The notes beneath the pieces are model-generated. The model saw only the letters and a list, made by a program, of their open reading frames with translations. It was not told where the DNA came from and did no database searches. The position numbers and the translations under genes are program-made. 39,398 bases of DNA from Lachnospiraceae bacterium. GTDB lineage: Bacteria; Bacillota; Clostridia; Lachnospirales; Lachnospiraceae. The stretch is taken from contig JALCRM010000016.1 of NCBI GenBank assembly GCA_022652545.1, positions 1-39,398 of the forward strand. The letters are read 5' to 3'. Every line of letters starts with the position of its first letter. The first letter of the stretch is position 1. Below, piece after piece: positions 26,534-34,545 of this stretch.

Positions 26534-27409
26534 TTACTTTTTGTCCACGGGTACCTTGCCGCCGTTGCTGTAATCGTAGAAGCCGATGCCGGTCTTGCAG
26601 CCGAGTTTCTTGCCGCGGACCATCTTGCGCAGAAGCGGGCATGCGCGGTACTTGGAGTCGCCGGTTTCCTTGTAAAGCACATCCATGATCGCCAGGACGA
26701 TATCCAGCCCGATATAGTCGCCGAGTTCGAGCGGTCCCATCGGGTGGTTGCAGCCGAGCTTCATGGCCGTGTCAATGCCTTCGATATCGGCGATGCCTTC
26801 GCTGTATACGAAAATGCCTTCATTGATCATCGGGACCAGGATGCGGTTTACAACAAAACCAGCCGCCTCATTGACCTGGACGGGTGTTTTGCCGAGCTGT
26901 ACGGCAATGTCCTTGACCTTTTCGACTGTTTCGGCGGGCGTATTGATACCTGCGATGACTTCAACCAGTTTCATGACGGGAGCCGGATTGAAGAAATGCA
27001 TGCCGATGATCGGCTTTGCAAGTCCTGCACCGATCTCCGTGATCGACAGGGAGGAGGTGTTGGATGCGAAGATGCAGTCGGGATTCTTCACGATATTATC
27101 CTGCAGATCCTTAAAGCAGGCCTTTTTGATGTCCATGACTTCCAGTGCCGCCTCTACGATCAGGTCTGCATCCGTGCAGATCCCGTTGAGACCGGTCTGG
27201 ATCTTGCCGATCAGCTTGTCCGCTGCCGCCTGGTCCATCTTTCCTTTTGCGACTCTCTTGTCAAGGCCCTTCTGGATCTTGGCTTTGCCGCCGTCAGCGA
27301 ATTCCTGTTTGATATCGCAGAGATAGACTGTCTCTACGGCATCGCACTGTGCAAATGTCTGCGCTATTCCGGAACCCATGGTTCCGGCACCGATAATACC
27401 GACTTTCAT
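26534..27409 (-). CDS. hbd: 3-hydroxybutyryl-CoA dehydrogenase
   Basis: NAD(P)H-dependent reduction of acetoacetyl-CoA to 3-hydroxybutyryl-CoA. The Rossmann motif GIIGAGTMGSGIAQ is at the N-terminus, followed by ASNTSSLSITEI and the catalytic block GMHFFNPAPVMKLVEVI with the conserved His. The C-terminal helical domain shows NRILVPMINEG and GPLELGDYIGLD. At 291 aa it is slightly longer than the common 282 aa. AGGAGG lies about seven bases before the ATG. It sits between crt and bcd. Confidence 0.95.
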   Translation of the reverse strand: MKVGIIGAGTMGSGIAQTFAQCDAVETVYLCDIKQEFADGGKAKIQKGLDKRVAKGKMDQAAADKLIGKIQTGLNGICTDADLIVEAALEVMDIKKACFKDLQDNIVKNPDCIFASNTSSLSITEIGAGLAKPIIGMHFFNPAPVMKLVEVIAGINTPAETVEKVKDIAVQLGKTPVQVNEAAGFVVNRILVPMINEGIFVYSEGIADIEGIDTAMKLGCNHPMGPLELGDYIGLDIVLAIMDVLYKETGDSKYRACPLLRKMVRGKKLGCKTGIGFYDYSNGGKVPVDKK

Positions 27410-27459
27410 CTGTTCTCCTCCTTGCGTCTTTGTCAGTCAGTTGCCTGTCCGATACAGGT

Positions 27460-28236
27460 TCAGTTGTTGGTGAAGATCTTTTCCTTACGTTTTTCAAGGA
27501 ACGCTCCCATGCCCTCTTTCTGGTCATGTGTTTCGAAGCAGTCCCCAAAAAGCTCTTCTTCGATCGCGGCTCCCTCTTCAATGGAAACCTGGTAGCCGTC
27601 ATTGATGGCCTTCTTCGCGTTGGCCACAGCGATCGGCGCATTCCTTGCAATGCCCTCCGCCATCTTTTTTGCCGCGGGCATAAGTTCTGCCTGCGGATAA
27701 ACAGCATTCACAAGGCCGATGCGCAGTGCCTCGTCCGCTTTGATATTGCGGGCGGTATAGATCATCTGTTTTGCCATGCCCATGCCTACGAGGCGTGCGA
27801 GTCTCTGTGTGCCGCCGAAGCCGGGCGTGATGCCCAGTCCCGTCTCAGGCTGTCCGAAAACAGCGTTGTCCGAGCAGATGCGGATGTCGCAGCTCATCGA
27901 AAGCTCACAGCCGCCGCCCAGTGCATAGCCGTTGACGGCCGCGATCACCGGGATATCAAAGGACTCAATGCGAAGGAACAGGTCATTGCCTTTCCTGCCG
28001 AATGCCTCAGCTTCCTCTTTGGTCAGCGCGCTCATCTCCGCAATATCAGCGCCTGCGACAAACGACTTGTCGCCCGCGCCGGTGATGATCAGTGCACGGA
28101 TCTCGTTCACGTCCACGCCGTCGAGCGCGGCATTCAGGTCATCCAGTACGCCGGAATTCAATGCATTCAGCGCCGCGGGGCGGTTGATGGTCAGTATGCC
28201 TACCATGCCTTCCGCCTGATAATCCACAAATCCCAT
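27460..28236 (-). CDS. crt: Enoyl-CoA hydratase (crotonase)
   Basis: Dehydrates 3-hydroxybutyryl-CoA to crotonyl-CoA. The crotonase fold is marked by the oxyanion-hole segments SFVAGADIAEM and NGYALGGGCELSMSCD, the two catalytic glutamates E111 and E131 (20 residues apart, as in the family) and GLGITPGFGGTQRL. I start at the ATG at 28236 (258 aa) because AAAGGATGG lies a good distance upstream; the in-frame ATG at 28245 would have no spacing to its ribosome binding site. It is second in the operon, 41 bp after the thiolase. Confidence 0.93.
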   Translation of the reverse strand: MGFVDYQAEGMVGILTINRPAALNALNSGVLDDLNAALDGVDVNEIRALIITGAGDKSFVAGADIAEMSALTKEEAEAFGRKGNDLFLRIESFDIPVIAAVNGYALGGGCELSMSCDIRICSDNAVFGQPETGLGITPGFGGTQRLARLVGMGMAKQMIYTARNIKADEALRIGLVNAVYPQAELMPAAKKMAEGIARNAPIAVANAKKAINDGYQVSIEEGAAIEEELFGDCFETHDQKEGMGAFLEKRKEKIFTNN

Positions 28237-28277
28237 GGAAACCATCCTTTCCGATCTCACGATCAAAACGTCTCTGC

Positions 28278-29459
28278 TCAGTTATCCATTTCCACAGCCG
28301 TCGCGCAGCCCATTCCGCCGCCGATACAAAGCGTTGCGAGTCCTCTGTGTACCTTTTCCTTCTGCATTGCATAAAGCAGGGTGACGAGGATACGCGCACC
28401 GGATGCTCCGACCGGATGGCCGAGGGCAATGGCACCGCCGTTGATGTTGAGTTTGTCCATATTGAAGTTCAGGAGCTTGCCGACTGCCACGGACTGCGCT
28501 CCGAAGGCTTCATTTGCCTCGTAAAGGTCGAAGTCATCGATCGTGAGGCCGGTCTTCTTCATAAGCTTCTGTGTTGCTGCCGCAGGTCCGATACCCATGA
28601 TCTTGGGATCCACACCGGCCAGCGCGCCTGCGACCCAGGTCGCCATCGGTGTCACACCGAGCTCTTTGGCCTTTTCTTCGCTCATGAGGACCATTGCAGC
28701 CGCGCCGTCGTTGATGCCGGATGCATTGCCTGCTGTGGTCACGCCGCCTTCATTGATGGCACGCAGCTTTGCGAGGATCTCCGGTGTGGTGCCGGGACGC
28801 GGGCCTTCGTCAGTGTCGAAAACGATCTCCTGCTTCTTCTGCTTTACGGTAACAGGCACGATCTCATCCTTGAATTTACCCGCTGCCATGGCCGCTTCGC
28901 ACTTCGACTGGCTCCATGCGGAGAACTTGTCGATCTCTTCGCGGGTAAGCCCGTACTTTTCCGCCACGTTGTCGGCGGTCTTGATCATATGATAGTCATT
29001 GAAAGCATCCCAGAGGGCATCCTTGACCATGCAGTCCACGAATTTGCCGTCGTTCATGCGGTAGCCGAAACGGGCGTTCATTGCGGCGTAAGGAGCCATC
29101 GACATGTTTTCCATGCCGCCGGCTACTACAACATCCGCATCGCCTGCGATGATCATATCCGCAGCCATATTGACACAGTTCAGACCGGAGCCGCAGACCA
29201 CGTTGATCGTGACCGCGGGTACTTCCACCGGAAGACCCGCCCGGATGGAGGCCTGTCTTGCCACGTTCTGTCCCTGCCCTGCCTGGATGACACAGCCCAT
29301 CAGGACTTCGTCAACCTTTTCAGCAGGTACGCCGGCTCTTTTCAGAGCCTCCTTGATGACGATCGAACCCAGATCTGCTGCAGGGGTATTGCTCAGAGCC
29401 CCGCCCATTTTACCGATGGCGGTACGGCATGCACCGGCGATAACGACTTTCTTTGCCAT
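28278..29459 (-). CDS. thl: Acetyl-CoA acetyltransferase (thiolase), first gene of the butyryl-CoA operon
   Basis: Condenses two acetyl-CoA to acetoacetyl-CoA, the entry step to butyryl-CoA. Catalytic residues are C89 (NVVCGSG), H348 (GHPVG) and C378 (CIGGGMGC). The frame opens earlier, but the ATG at 29459 follows GGAGGG by about five bases and gives the family start [17 protein letters not shown] (393 aa). It heads thl-crt-hbd-bcd-etfB-etfA, reading from the promoter at 29591-29619. No butyrate kinase or butyryl-CoA:acetate transferase is in the window, so the last step to butyrate is encoded elsewhere. Confidence 0.96.
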   Translation of the reverse strand: MAKKVVIAGACRTAIGKMGGALSNTPAADLGSIVIKEALKRAGVPAEKVDEVLMGCVIQAGQGQNVARQASIRAGLPVEVPAVTINVVCGSGLNCVNMAADMIIAGDADVVVAGGMENMSMAPYAAMNARFGYRMNDGKFVDCMVKDALWDAFNDYHMIKTADNVAEKYGLTREEIDKFSAWSQSKCEAAMAAGKFKDEIVPVTVKQKKQEIVFDTDEGPRPGTTPEILAKLRAINEGGVTTAGNASGINDGAAAMVLMSEEKAKELGVTPMATWVAGALAGVDPKIMGIGPAAATQKLMKKTGLTIDDFDLYEANEAFGAQSVAVGKLLNFNMDKLNINGGAIALGHPVGASGARILVTLLYAMQKEKVHRGLATLCIGGGMGCATAVEMDN

Positions 29460-29564
29460 AAGACCCTCCATTCTGCTGTACGATGAGTTTGCTGTCACGA
29501 TCTCCTTAACGTTCCCGGCTCCGGCTGTCTTTCAAAACCTTGTGTGAAAGCCCTCCGCCTGAGA

Positions 29565-29582
29565 TTGTTAAATTTTTATCAG
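29565..29582 (+). promoter_or_regulatory. Rex-like operator in front of the butyryl-CoA operon
   Basis: TTGTTAAATTTTTATCAG compares with the clostridial Rex consensus TTGTTAA-N4-TTAACAA: the first half matches 7 of 7 bases and the second 5 of 7. It lies just after the -10 element, over the start of transcription, where a bound redox repressor would block the operon at low NADH. Confidence 0.6.
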
Positions 29583-29590
29583 TCGCAGAA

Positions 29591-29619
29591 ATTATAGCAC
29601 ATGCCCCCTGCCATTTCAA
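29591..29619 (-). promoter_or_regulatory. Sigma-A promoter of the thl-crt-hbd-bcd-etfBA operon
   Basis: On the minus strand -35 TTGAAA (29614-29619), 17-bp spacer, and TGCTATAAT, a perfect -10 (29591-29596) with the extended TGn element. The start would be near 29584, giving a leader of about 125 bases. Confidence 0.85.
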
Positions 29620-29658
29620 CTCAAAACACATGTTTTTTGCAGGTTTTCTCAAGAATAT

Positions 29659-29692
29659 AAAAAAAGCGGCAGCCAGCTGAATTGACTGCCGC
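29659..29692 (-). terminator. Terminator of the HPF gene
   Basis: GCGGCAG (29686-29692 and 29666-29672) forms a 7-bp stem with a 13-base loop, followed on the minus strand by seven T residues (29659-29665). It begins ten bases after the HPF stop. Confidence 0.88.
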
Positions 29693-29701
29693 GGTCATAC
29701 C

Positions 29702-30232
29702 TTATTCCTCGGGTTCGATCAGGCCGTATGTGTTTCCTTTTCTCTTGTAAACGACATTGATCTGTTCCGTTTCCGCATTGCGGAAGACAAAGAAGTTGTG
29801 GCCCAGAAGTTCCATCTGCACGCAGGCATCCTCCGGGTACATGGGCTTCATCTCGAACTCCTTTTTACGTACGATGCGGATCTCCTCGTCGTCCATATAG
29901 TCATGATCCAGGAATTCACGTTTGAAGCTTTCGTCGCCCTGCTGATGTTTATCCGTGATCTTGTTCTTATACTTCTTCAGCTGGCGCTCAATGATCTCTT
30001 CCACGAGATCGATCGAAACATACATGTCATTGCTGACCTGCTCGCAGCGTATGATGCCGCCCTTCACAGGGATCGTGACTTCGATCTTGTGACGGTCCTT
30101 GTCCACGTTCAGCGTAACATTTGCTACCGTATCCTCCGAAAAGTACTTGTCCAGTTTTCCGATCTTCTCGCGTACTGCCTGGTCCAGTGCGGGCGTCACA
30201 TCTACATTCTTGCCTACGATTATATATTTCAT
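29702..30232 (-). CDS. hpf: Ribosome hibernation promoting factor, long form
   Basis: Dimerises 70S ribosomes into inactive 100S particles in stationary phase. The N-terminal S30AE domain (MKYIIVGKNVDVTPALDQAVREKIGKLDKYF split over residues 1-31, to about 100) binds the decoding centre. After a charged linker, the C-terminal domain (IRKKEFEMKPMYPEDACVQMELLGHNFFVFRNAETEQINVVYKRKGNTYGLIEPEE pattern, residues about 120-176) mediates dimerisation, so this is the long form. The ATG at 30232 follows GAGGAG by about five bases; the frame opens further upstream but the family N-terminus begins here (176 aa). A TATACT -10 lies at 30299-30304 on the minus strand without a good -35. Confidence 0.95.
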   Translation of the reverse strand: MKYIIVGKNVDVTPALDQAVREKIGKLDKYFSEDTVANVTLNVDKDRHKIEVTIPVKGGIIRCEQVSNDMYVSIDLVEEIIERQLKKYKNKITDKHQQGDESFKREFLDHDYMDDEEIRIVRKKEFEMKPMYPEDACVQMELLGHNFFVFRNAETEQINVVYKRKGNTYGLIEPEE

Positions 30233-30310
30233 AGATCTCCTCTTTTCTGCGGCTGCCCTTATATTCCGCTGCCGCACAGATGTTTGATGCCTGTCCTCAG
30301 TATATCATAT

Positions 30311-30547
30311 TTAAGCCGAAGTGAAGAAGCTGCGCAGCAGCTTCTCATCCGCCGTGTCCCACAGGCGGATGTTAACCTTTTGAGCGGAGGATGCACCTTT
30401 CCGGGCACGCTTGCGCTGCTTGTCCCAGCGCAGCGGTACATAACGCGGCTGGAACGCTGCGCGCATCGAAGTAATGATGCGCTCGCTGAGACGCCGCGTA
30501 AGTACCGGCGCGGACAAAGCACCCGGGCAGGCGCATCCTTCGCTCAA
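30311..30547 (-). CDS. Possible small basic protein, doubtful
   Basis: A 78-codon frame with a TTG start, rich in Arg and Lys, ending RSFFTSA. Its middle (AAFQPRYVPLRWDKQRKRARKG) and end (VNIRLWDTADEKLL) have protein-like composition and no rare-codon excess, but the first 15 codons and the KGASSAQK segment come from the repeat element. I do not recognise it. It could be a remnant of a gene disrupted by repeat insertion, or chance. Confidence 0.2.
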   Translation of the reverse strand: MSEGCACPGALSAPVLTRRLSERIITSMRAAFQPRYVPLRWDKQRKRARKGASSAQKVNIRLWDTADEKLLRSFFTSA

Positions 30548-30634
30548 AAGACATAAGGCCCCCAGGAAAAGCGTATCCTCCGCTCAAAAGACACAAGGCC
30601 CCCAGGAAAGGCGTATCCTCCGCTCAAAAGGCAC
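30531..30634 (+). repeat. 40-bp tandem repeat, two full units and one partial
   Basis: Unit 1 is 30531-30570, unit 2 is 30571-30610, and a third partial unit runs from 30611 to about 30634. Units 2 and 3 share GCGTATCCTCCGCTCAAAAG exactly; unit 1 differs by a few bases. The period of 40 is not a multiple of three, so it is unlikely to be a protein repeat. The core ATCCTCCGCTCAAAA recurs inverted at 30378-30392. Confidence 0.85.
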
Positions 30635-30653
30635 GGGCTGCTCCGACAGGCGT

Positions 30654-30688
30654 AAAAAAGGATCGGAACCCTCCCGGAATTCCGATCC
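30654..30688 (-). terminator. Terminator of the NlpC/P60 gene
   Basis: GGATCGGAA (30660-30668) and TTCCGATCC (30680-30688) form a 9-bp stem; the minus-strand tail is six T residues (30654-30659). It lies about 40 bases after the stop codon. Confidence 0.85.
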
Positions 30689-30728
30689 CTGCAGATCTTT
30701 TGTGCCATGCTGCTGATCCAAAAGCGCC

Positions 30729-32546
30729 TCAGCTGAATATTCTGCGAATCGCTACGATCTGGCGGTACGAGGCGTTCGTAATGATAATGCCGTTCGTCGG
30801 ATTGGATGCGTTGACCATCTGTCCGTTCCCGATGTAGATACCTACATGTCCGTAGTAGCAGACAATGTCACCGGGCTGGGCCTCCGCAAGACTGGACACC
30901 GCGGTGCCCTGTGAGCGGTCAGCTGCATCATAGTGCGGCAGGCTTACGCCGAAGTGTGAATATACCGACATAACAAAACCTGAACAGTCCGTTCCGTTTG
31001 TGAGGCTGGAACCGCCGTATACGTAAGGATTGCCGAGGAACTGCAGCGCATAGTTTGCGACCGCCTGTCCTTTGGCACTTCCGCCTGAAGAAGCGGTGGT
31101 CGTCGAACTGGATTTCGAGGAACTCGAACTTGCTTTGTCTGCTGCCTTCTGCGCTGTTTCCGCCGCTGCCTCTGCCTTTTCGGCTGCTTCCTTCTGTGTC
31201 TTTGCCGCCTTCTCGGCTTCTTCCGCTTCCTGTTCAGCCTTTTCAGCTGCCTCTTCCGCCTTCTGCTGCGCGTCGGAAGCTTCCACTGCTGCCTGTTCGG
31301 CTGCCTTCTTCTGGTCGTCCGCTGCCTTTTCTGCCGAAGACGCCACGCTGCTTGCATCGCTTGCGCTTACATCGGAAGAACTGTCTGCCGAGGAACTGTC
31401 TGTTCCGGCATTCTCTGCTGCCTGTTTTGCTTCTTCGGCCGCCTTTTTGGCTTCATCCGCTTTTTCCTGAGCATCCGCAGCCTCTTTGGCTGCATCCACT
31501 GCCTTCTGCTTTGCTGCATCCGCCGCTTTCTGTTCGTCGGATTTTGCCGCTTCCTGCTGTTCTTCTTCGGTCGAAACAGCCTGGTCATAGACTTTATCCA
31601 CGTCGGCAAAGTCAGAGGAAATATAACCGAATCCGTCTGCCGTATCGACTTCGATCCATCCGTCCTTCTGGGAAATGATGTTCAGTGTCTCTCCCTGCGG
31701 CACCAGGCTGATCACATCTGCATCGAGAGAAGCCGCTGCACGCACACGCAGTGTTTCCGTCGTCACCTTTGCCACGGCGCTCGCGTTCTCTTCCGCGATC
31801 TGTTTTGCCTCCGTACCGGTCTTCAGATAATCGTCCTTGACATATCCCGTTACATCGCCGGATTTGATCTTTACCCAGCCGGTGCCGGTATTCTCTATGA
31901 TCGTTGCGACACTGTCCTTGTAAAGCTTACCGAGGATCTTTGCATCCGTACTGGCTTCACTTCTGATATTGACGAAATCATCCGCCGATGAAACGGCAAT
32001 ACCGGTATCCGCAGAATCGCTGTCCGATGATGAGGTGCTGTCCGATGCCGCACCTTCCGAAGCTGCGGTGTAAGCTGCAGAACTGCTCTCGGAAGTCTGT
32101 ACCGCTGCATCCGACGTAGCCGCCGAAGCAGAAGCCGAGTCCGTTGTATCCGCTGCGGCCGCTGTATTGCCCTGCTCTGAACTGGCGATATAAGACGCTT
32201 CGATGCCGCTGTCCTTGATCTCCTTCTGCTTGTCAGTCAGGGCAGTCGTAATAATGGCACCTGCCGCAGCAGTGCTCTGTTTCTCTGCATCCTCCGTAAG
32301 CACGGCTGCGCCTACGGCAACAGCCACTGTCTTCTTGGTTGCCGCCTTGAATTTGCCTTCCTTCATCAGGGATCTTTCCACGTCCTCAAGATTCACGGGG
32401 TGGGAAGAAAGAACATAACTGATCCCTGCGCTGGGCAGGGTACTGGAAAGGGACGCCGCATGTACCGGCAAACCGACGACCCCGAAAGCCGCTGTAACAG
32501 CTGCGGCTGCAATAAAGCTGTAAAATACGGAATGATTCTTGAACAA
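30729..32546 (-). CDS. Secreted NlpC/P60 peptidoglycan endopeptidase with two SH3b domains and a coiled-coil linker
   Basis: Exported cell wall hydrolase expected to cut peptidoglycan stem peptides. I start at a TTG (32544-32546) eight bases after GGAGG; it yields a clean signal peptide FKNHSVFYSFIAAAAVTAAFGVVGLPVHA and 605 aa. The longer ATG frame to 32639 would bury that signal behind 31 residues and start at the transcription start. After a Ser/Ala-rich stretch come two bacterial SH3 domains (VNIRSEASTDAKILG and LRVRAAASLDADVIS), an Ala/Glu/Lys coiled coil of about 150 residues, a Ser-rich hinge, and the C-terminal papain-like domain with C521 (TDCSGF), H567 (GHVGIY) and N579. It resembles PcsB/CwlO-like division-associated hydrolases in layout. 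Confidence 0.88.
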   Translation of the reverse strand: MFKNHSVFYSFIAAAAVTAAFGVVGLPVHAASLSSTLPSAGISYVLSSHPVNLEDVERSLMKEGKFKAATKKTVAVAVGAAVLTEDAEKQSTAAAGAIITTALTDKQKEIKDSGIEASYIASSEQGNTAAAADTTDSASASAATSDAAVQTSESSSAAYTAASEGAASDSTSSSDSDSADTGIAVSSADDFVNIRSEASTDAKILGKLYKDSVATIIENTGTGWVKIKSGDVTGYVKDDYLKTGTEAKQIAEENASAVAKVTTETLRVRAAASLDADVISLVPQGETLNIISQKDGWIEVDTADGFGYISSDFADVDKVYDQAVSTEEEQQEAAKSDEQKAADAAKQKAVDAAKEAADAQEKADEAKKAAEEAKQAAENAGTDSSSADSSSDVSASDASSVASSAEKAADDQKKAAEQAAVEASDAQQKAEEAAEKAEQEAEEAEKAAKTQKEAAEKAEAAAETAQKAADKASSSSSKSSSTTTASSGGSAKGQAVANYALQFLGNPYVYGGSSLTNGTDCSGFVMSVYSHFGVSLPHYDAADRSQGTAVSSLAEAQPGDIVCYYGHVGIYIGNGQMVNASNPTNGIIITNASYRQIVAIRRIFS

Positions 32547-32653
32547 GAAGGGAACCTCCGAAGCAGAACGACTTTTGCCTGTGATGCAAGGTGCCCGGCA
32601 ACGATCGTGATTTTGCGAAATCATGACGAAATGTTGCACAAATATTACAATGA

Positions 32654-32682
32654 ACTATAGCATTCGCACCTGCACCTGTCAA
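32654..32682 (-). promoter_or_regulatory. Sigma-A promoter of the NlpC/P60 gene
   Basis: A consensus -35 TTGACA (32677-32682), 17-bp spacer and TATAGT (32654-32659) on the minus strand. The start near 32647 gives a 100-base leader with a weak hairpin (TGATTT/AAATCA). The promoter position supports the TTG start at 32546 over the upstream ATG. Confidence 0.85.
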
Positions 32683-32743
32683 CCCCGTATTGCTCCGGCC
32701 GGACCTTTATTTTCACTCTTTCGCGCCTTCTCTGCAGTCTCTG

Positions 32744-33664
32744 TTACCGCTGCTTCCGCACGAGAAAATCCTGTACTGCGGTGACGGCGTTTGCACCGTC
32801 CGCAGCCGCTGTGACCACCTGCCTCAGGCGCTTGGTCCGGATGTCTCCGGCTGCAAAAATGCCCGGTTCTGAGGTCACTGTGTCTTCGCCTGCCACAATA
32901 TATCCTTTCTCATCTACGCGCACTGTCCGGCTGAAGGCATCTGTCTGCGGCACGATCCCAACAGCGATAAAGCAGGCGTCCGCAGGCAGGTCCGTTTCTT
33001 CGCCGGTCTGTACGTTGCGCAGGCGCACATACTCCACTCTGCCGTTACCGCCGATCTCAGTAACAACGCTGTTCCATTTCATTTCAATATTCGGGGTCCT
33101 GCCCATCTGCGATGCCAGCACAGCCGCCGCACGCAGAGAATCACGTCTGTGAACCACATATACCCTGCTGCAGCCCCGCGCAAGGAACAAGGCATCACCG
33201 GCAGCCACATCTCCCCCTCCGACTACAACGGCTGTTTTGCCGCGGAAAAAGGCACCGTCACAGGTTGCGCAGTAGGATACGCCGGCACCTGCCAGTTCCT
33301 CTTCACCCGGCACGCCCAGCCTCGAATGCGTGGCGCCTGCTGCCAGAATGACGGTCCTGGTATCGTATTCCCCCGCAGACGTCAGGACCGTAAAGGTGCC
33401 ATCCGCCTTTTTTTCTATGCCGGTCGCCGACGCCTCTTCGATCCTGGCGCCCAGTTTCTTCGCATGTTCTTCGAACTTCTGTCCCAGTTCGAAACCGCCC
33501 GTGCCCGGCAGTCCCGGGTAATTGTCCACACTGACTGTATTGATGATCTGACCGCCGCCGAGCGCTTCGCGCTCCAGTACAACGAAGTCCAGCTCCGCAC
33601 GGCTGGCATAGATGGCCGCGGAAAGACCGGCCGCTCCCGAACCGACAATAACTGTATCGTACAT
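32744..33664 (-). CDS. trxB: Thioredoxin reductase
   Basis: NADPH:thioredoxin oxidoreductase, a low-molecular-weight flavoprotein of 306 aa. The FAD motif GSGAAGLSAAIYASR is at the N-terminus, the redox-active pair C132-C135 is in YCATCDGAFF, the NAD(P)H motif VGGGDVAAGDAL follows, and the C-terminal FAD motif is GIFAAGDIR. HRRD, typical for NADPH binding, is present. The frame is open further upstream, but the ATG at 33664 has GGAGG five bases upstream and gives the family start MYDTVIVGSG. It is divergent from the SDR gene. A ferredoxin-dependent variant is unlikely because the NADPH motif is intact. Confidence 0.95.
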   Translation of the reverse strand: MYDTVIVGSGAAGLSAAIYASRAELDFVVLEREALGGGQIINTVSVDNYPGLPGTGGFELGQKFEEHAKKLGARIEEASATGIEKKADGTFTVLTSAGEYDTRTVILAAGATHSRLGVPGEEELAGAGVSYCATCDGAFFRGKTAVVVGGGDVAAGDALFLARGCSRVYVVHRRDSLRAAAVLASQMGRTPNIEMKWNSVVTEIGGNGRVEYVRLRNVQTGEETDLPADACFIAVGIVPQTDAFSRTVRVDEKGYIVAGEDTVTSEPGIFAAGDIRTKRLRQVVTAAADGANAVTAVQDFLVRKQR

Positions 33665-33762
33665 ACGCACCTCCAATGTCTCTGTGTTAAAATAGCTTAA
33701 GTCCCTGCCGCCTGCCGCGTCGTTCCGGCGCTGCCGCTGCCGGGTCGGAAAGGAACCACCCA

Positions 33763-34482
33763 ATGCCTGCTGCACTTGTGACCGGTGCCTCACATGGCAT
33801 CGGCAGGGCTGTTGCCGATGCACTGGCCGCCGATGGCTACGACCTGCACCTGCTCTGCCTCCGCGATATCGAAGACCTGCGTGCCTTTTCGGTATCTCTC
33901 GAAGAAAAATACCGGATCTCCGCCACGGCGGATGCTGTCGACGTATCCGATGCCGGCGCCGTTGACGCCTATTTTGCCTCCGTGGTCCGTCGCCTCGACC
34001 TGCTGGTGAACAACGCCGGTATCTCCCGCCTCGGCCTGCTGCAGGAAATGCTGCCTGCCGACTGGGACCGCGTCATTGCGACCAACCTCAGTTCTGTCTT
34101 CTACACCTGCCGCAACGCCATCCCGCTGTTCCTGGCCGGCGGCCACGGTACGATCATCAATATTTCCTCTGTCTGGGGCTCTGCCGGGGCGTCCAATGAA
34201 ACTGCCTACTCCGCGTCCAAGGGCGGCGTCGATGCTCTCACAAAGGCGCTCGCCAAGGAACTTGCACCCAGCCATATTCCGGTGAACGCCATTGCCTGCG
34301 GCGTCGTGGACACCCGCATGAACGCCGGCTTCAGTCCCGAAGAAAGGGAAGCGCTGCGTGCGGAGATCCCAGCTGACCGCTTTGCCTCTCCCGAAGAGAT
34401 CGCCGCGGCGGTCGTAAAGCTTGCGCAGATGCCGGACTATATGACCGGACAGATCATCGCAATGGACGGGGGCTGGATCTGA
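33763..34482 (+). CDS. Short-chain dehydrogenase/reductase, FabG-like
   Basis: NAD(P)-dependent oxidoreductase of the classical SDR family (239 aa). The cofactor motif TGASHGIG (residues 7-14), NNAG (83-86) and the catalytic tetrad N108, S136, Y149, K153 (YSASK) are complete, and the C-terminus MTGQIIAMDGGWI is typical of 3-oxoacyl-ACP reductases. It is not next to other fatty acid synthesis genes, so it could be an extra FabG or act on another ketone. GGAAAGGA lies about eight bases before the ATG. It is divergent from trxB and followed by a terminator. Confidence 0.88.
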   Translation: MPAALVTGASHGIGRAVADALAADGYDLHLLCLRDIEDLRAFSVSLEEKYRISATADAVDVSDAGAVDAYFASVVRRLDLLVNNAGISRLGLLQEMLPADWDRVIATNLSSVFYTCRNAIPLFLAGGHGTIINISSVWGSAGASNETAYSASKGGVDALTKALAKELAPSHIPVNAIACGVVDTRMNAGFSPEEREALRAEIPADRFASPEEIAAAVVKLAQMPDYMTGQIIAMDGGWI

Positions 34483-34490
34483 ATAAACGT

Positions 34491-34513
34491 GCGGCAGAGC
34501 TGCGTTCTGCCGC
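34491..34513 (+). terminator. Terminator of the SDR gene
   Basis: GCGGCAGA (34491-34498) pairs perfectly with TCTGCCGC (34506-34513) around seven bases, followed by CTTTCCC. The T-tract is short. Confidence 0.65.
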
Positions 34514-34545
34514 CTTTCCCCGCACCGGGCCCGCCGGCAGCCCTG

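Larger units (their letters stand above)
30233..30728. other. Repeat-bearing spacer between HPF and NlpC/P60 genes
   Basis: About 500 bp with no convincing gene. It contains the weak HPF promoter, a 40-bp tandem repeat (30531-30634), an inverted copy of its core at 30378-30392, and the NlpC/P60 terminator. Several short frames are open on both strands because the repeat has no stop codon in any frame. Confidence 0.6.

Noticed and set aside
25256..27595. 779-codon plus-strand frame opposite bcd and hbd
   Set aside because: Despite its length it lies antisense to two complete enzymes with intact catalytic motifs, has Cys/His-rich, domain-free sequence and no ribosome binding site. GC-rich codon bias leaves the antisense frame open.
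30531..30634. CRISPR array
   Set aside because: The units are tandem without unique spacers between conserved repeats, and no cas genes are nearby.
30474..30716. 80-codon plus-strand frame over the tandem repeat
   Set aside because: It is composed mostly of repeat units read in shifting frames, is extremely basic and ends in the terminator; it is better explained by the repeat lacking stop codons.
32547..32647. c-di-AMP (ydaO) riboswitch before the cell wall hydrolase
   Set aside because: Such riboswitches often precede NlpC/P60 genes, but the 100-base leader is too short and I could not find the conserved core; only a weak hairpin is present.
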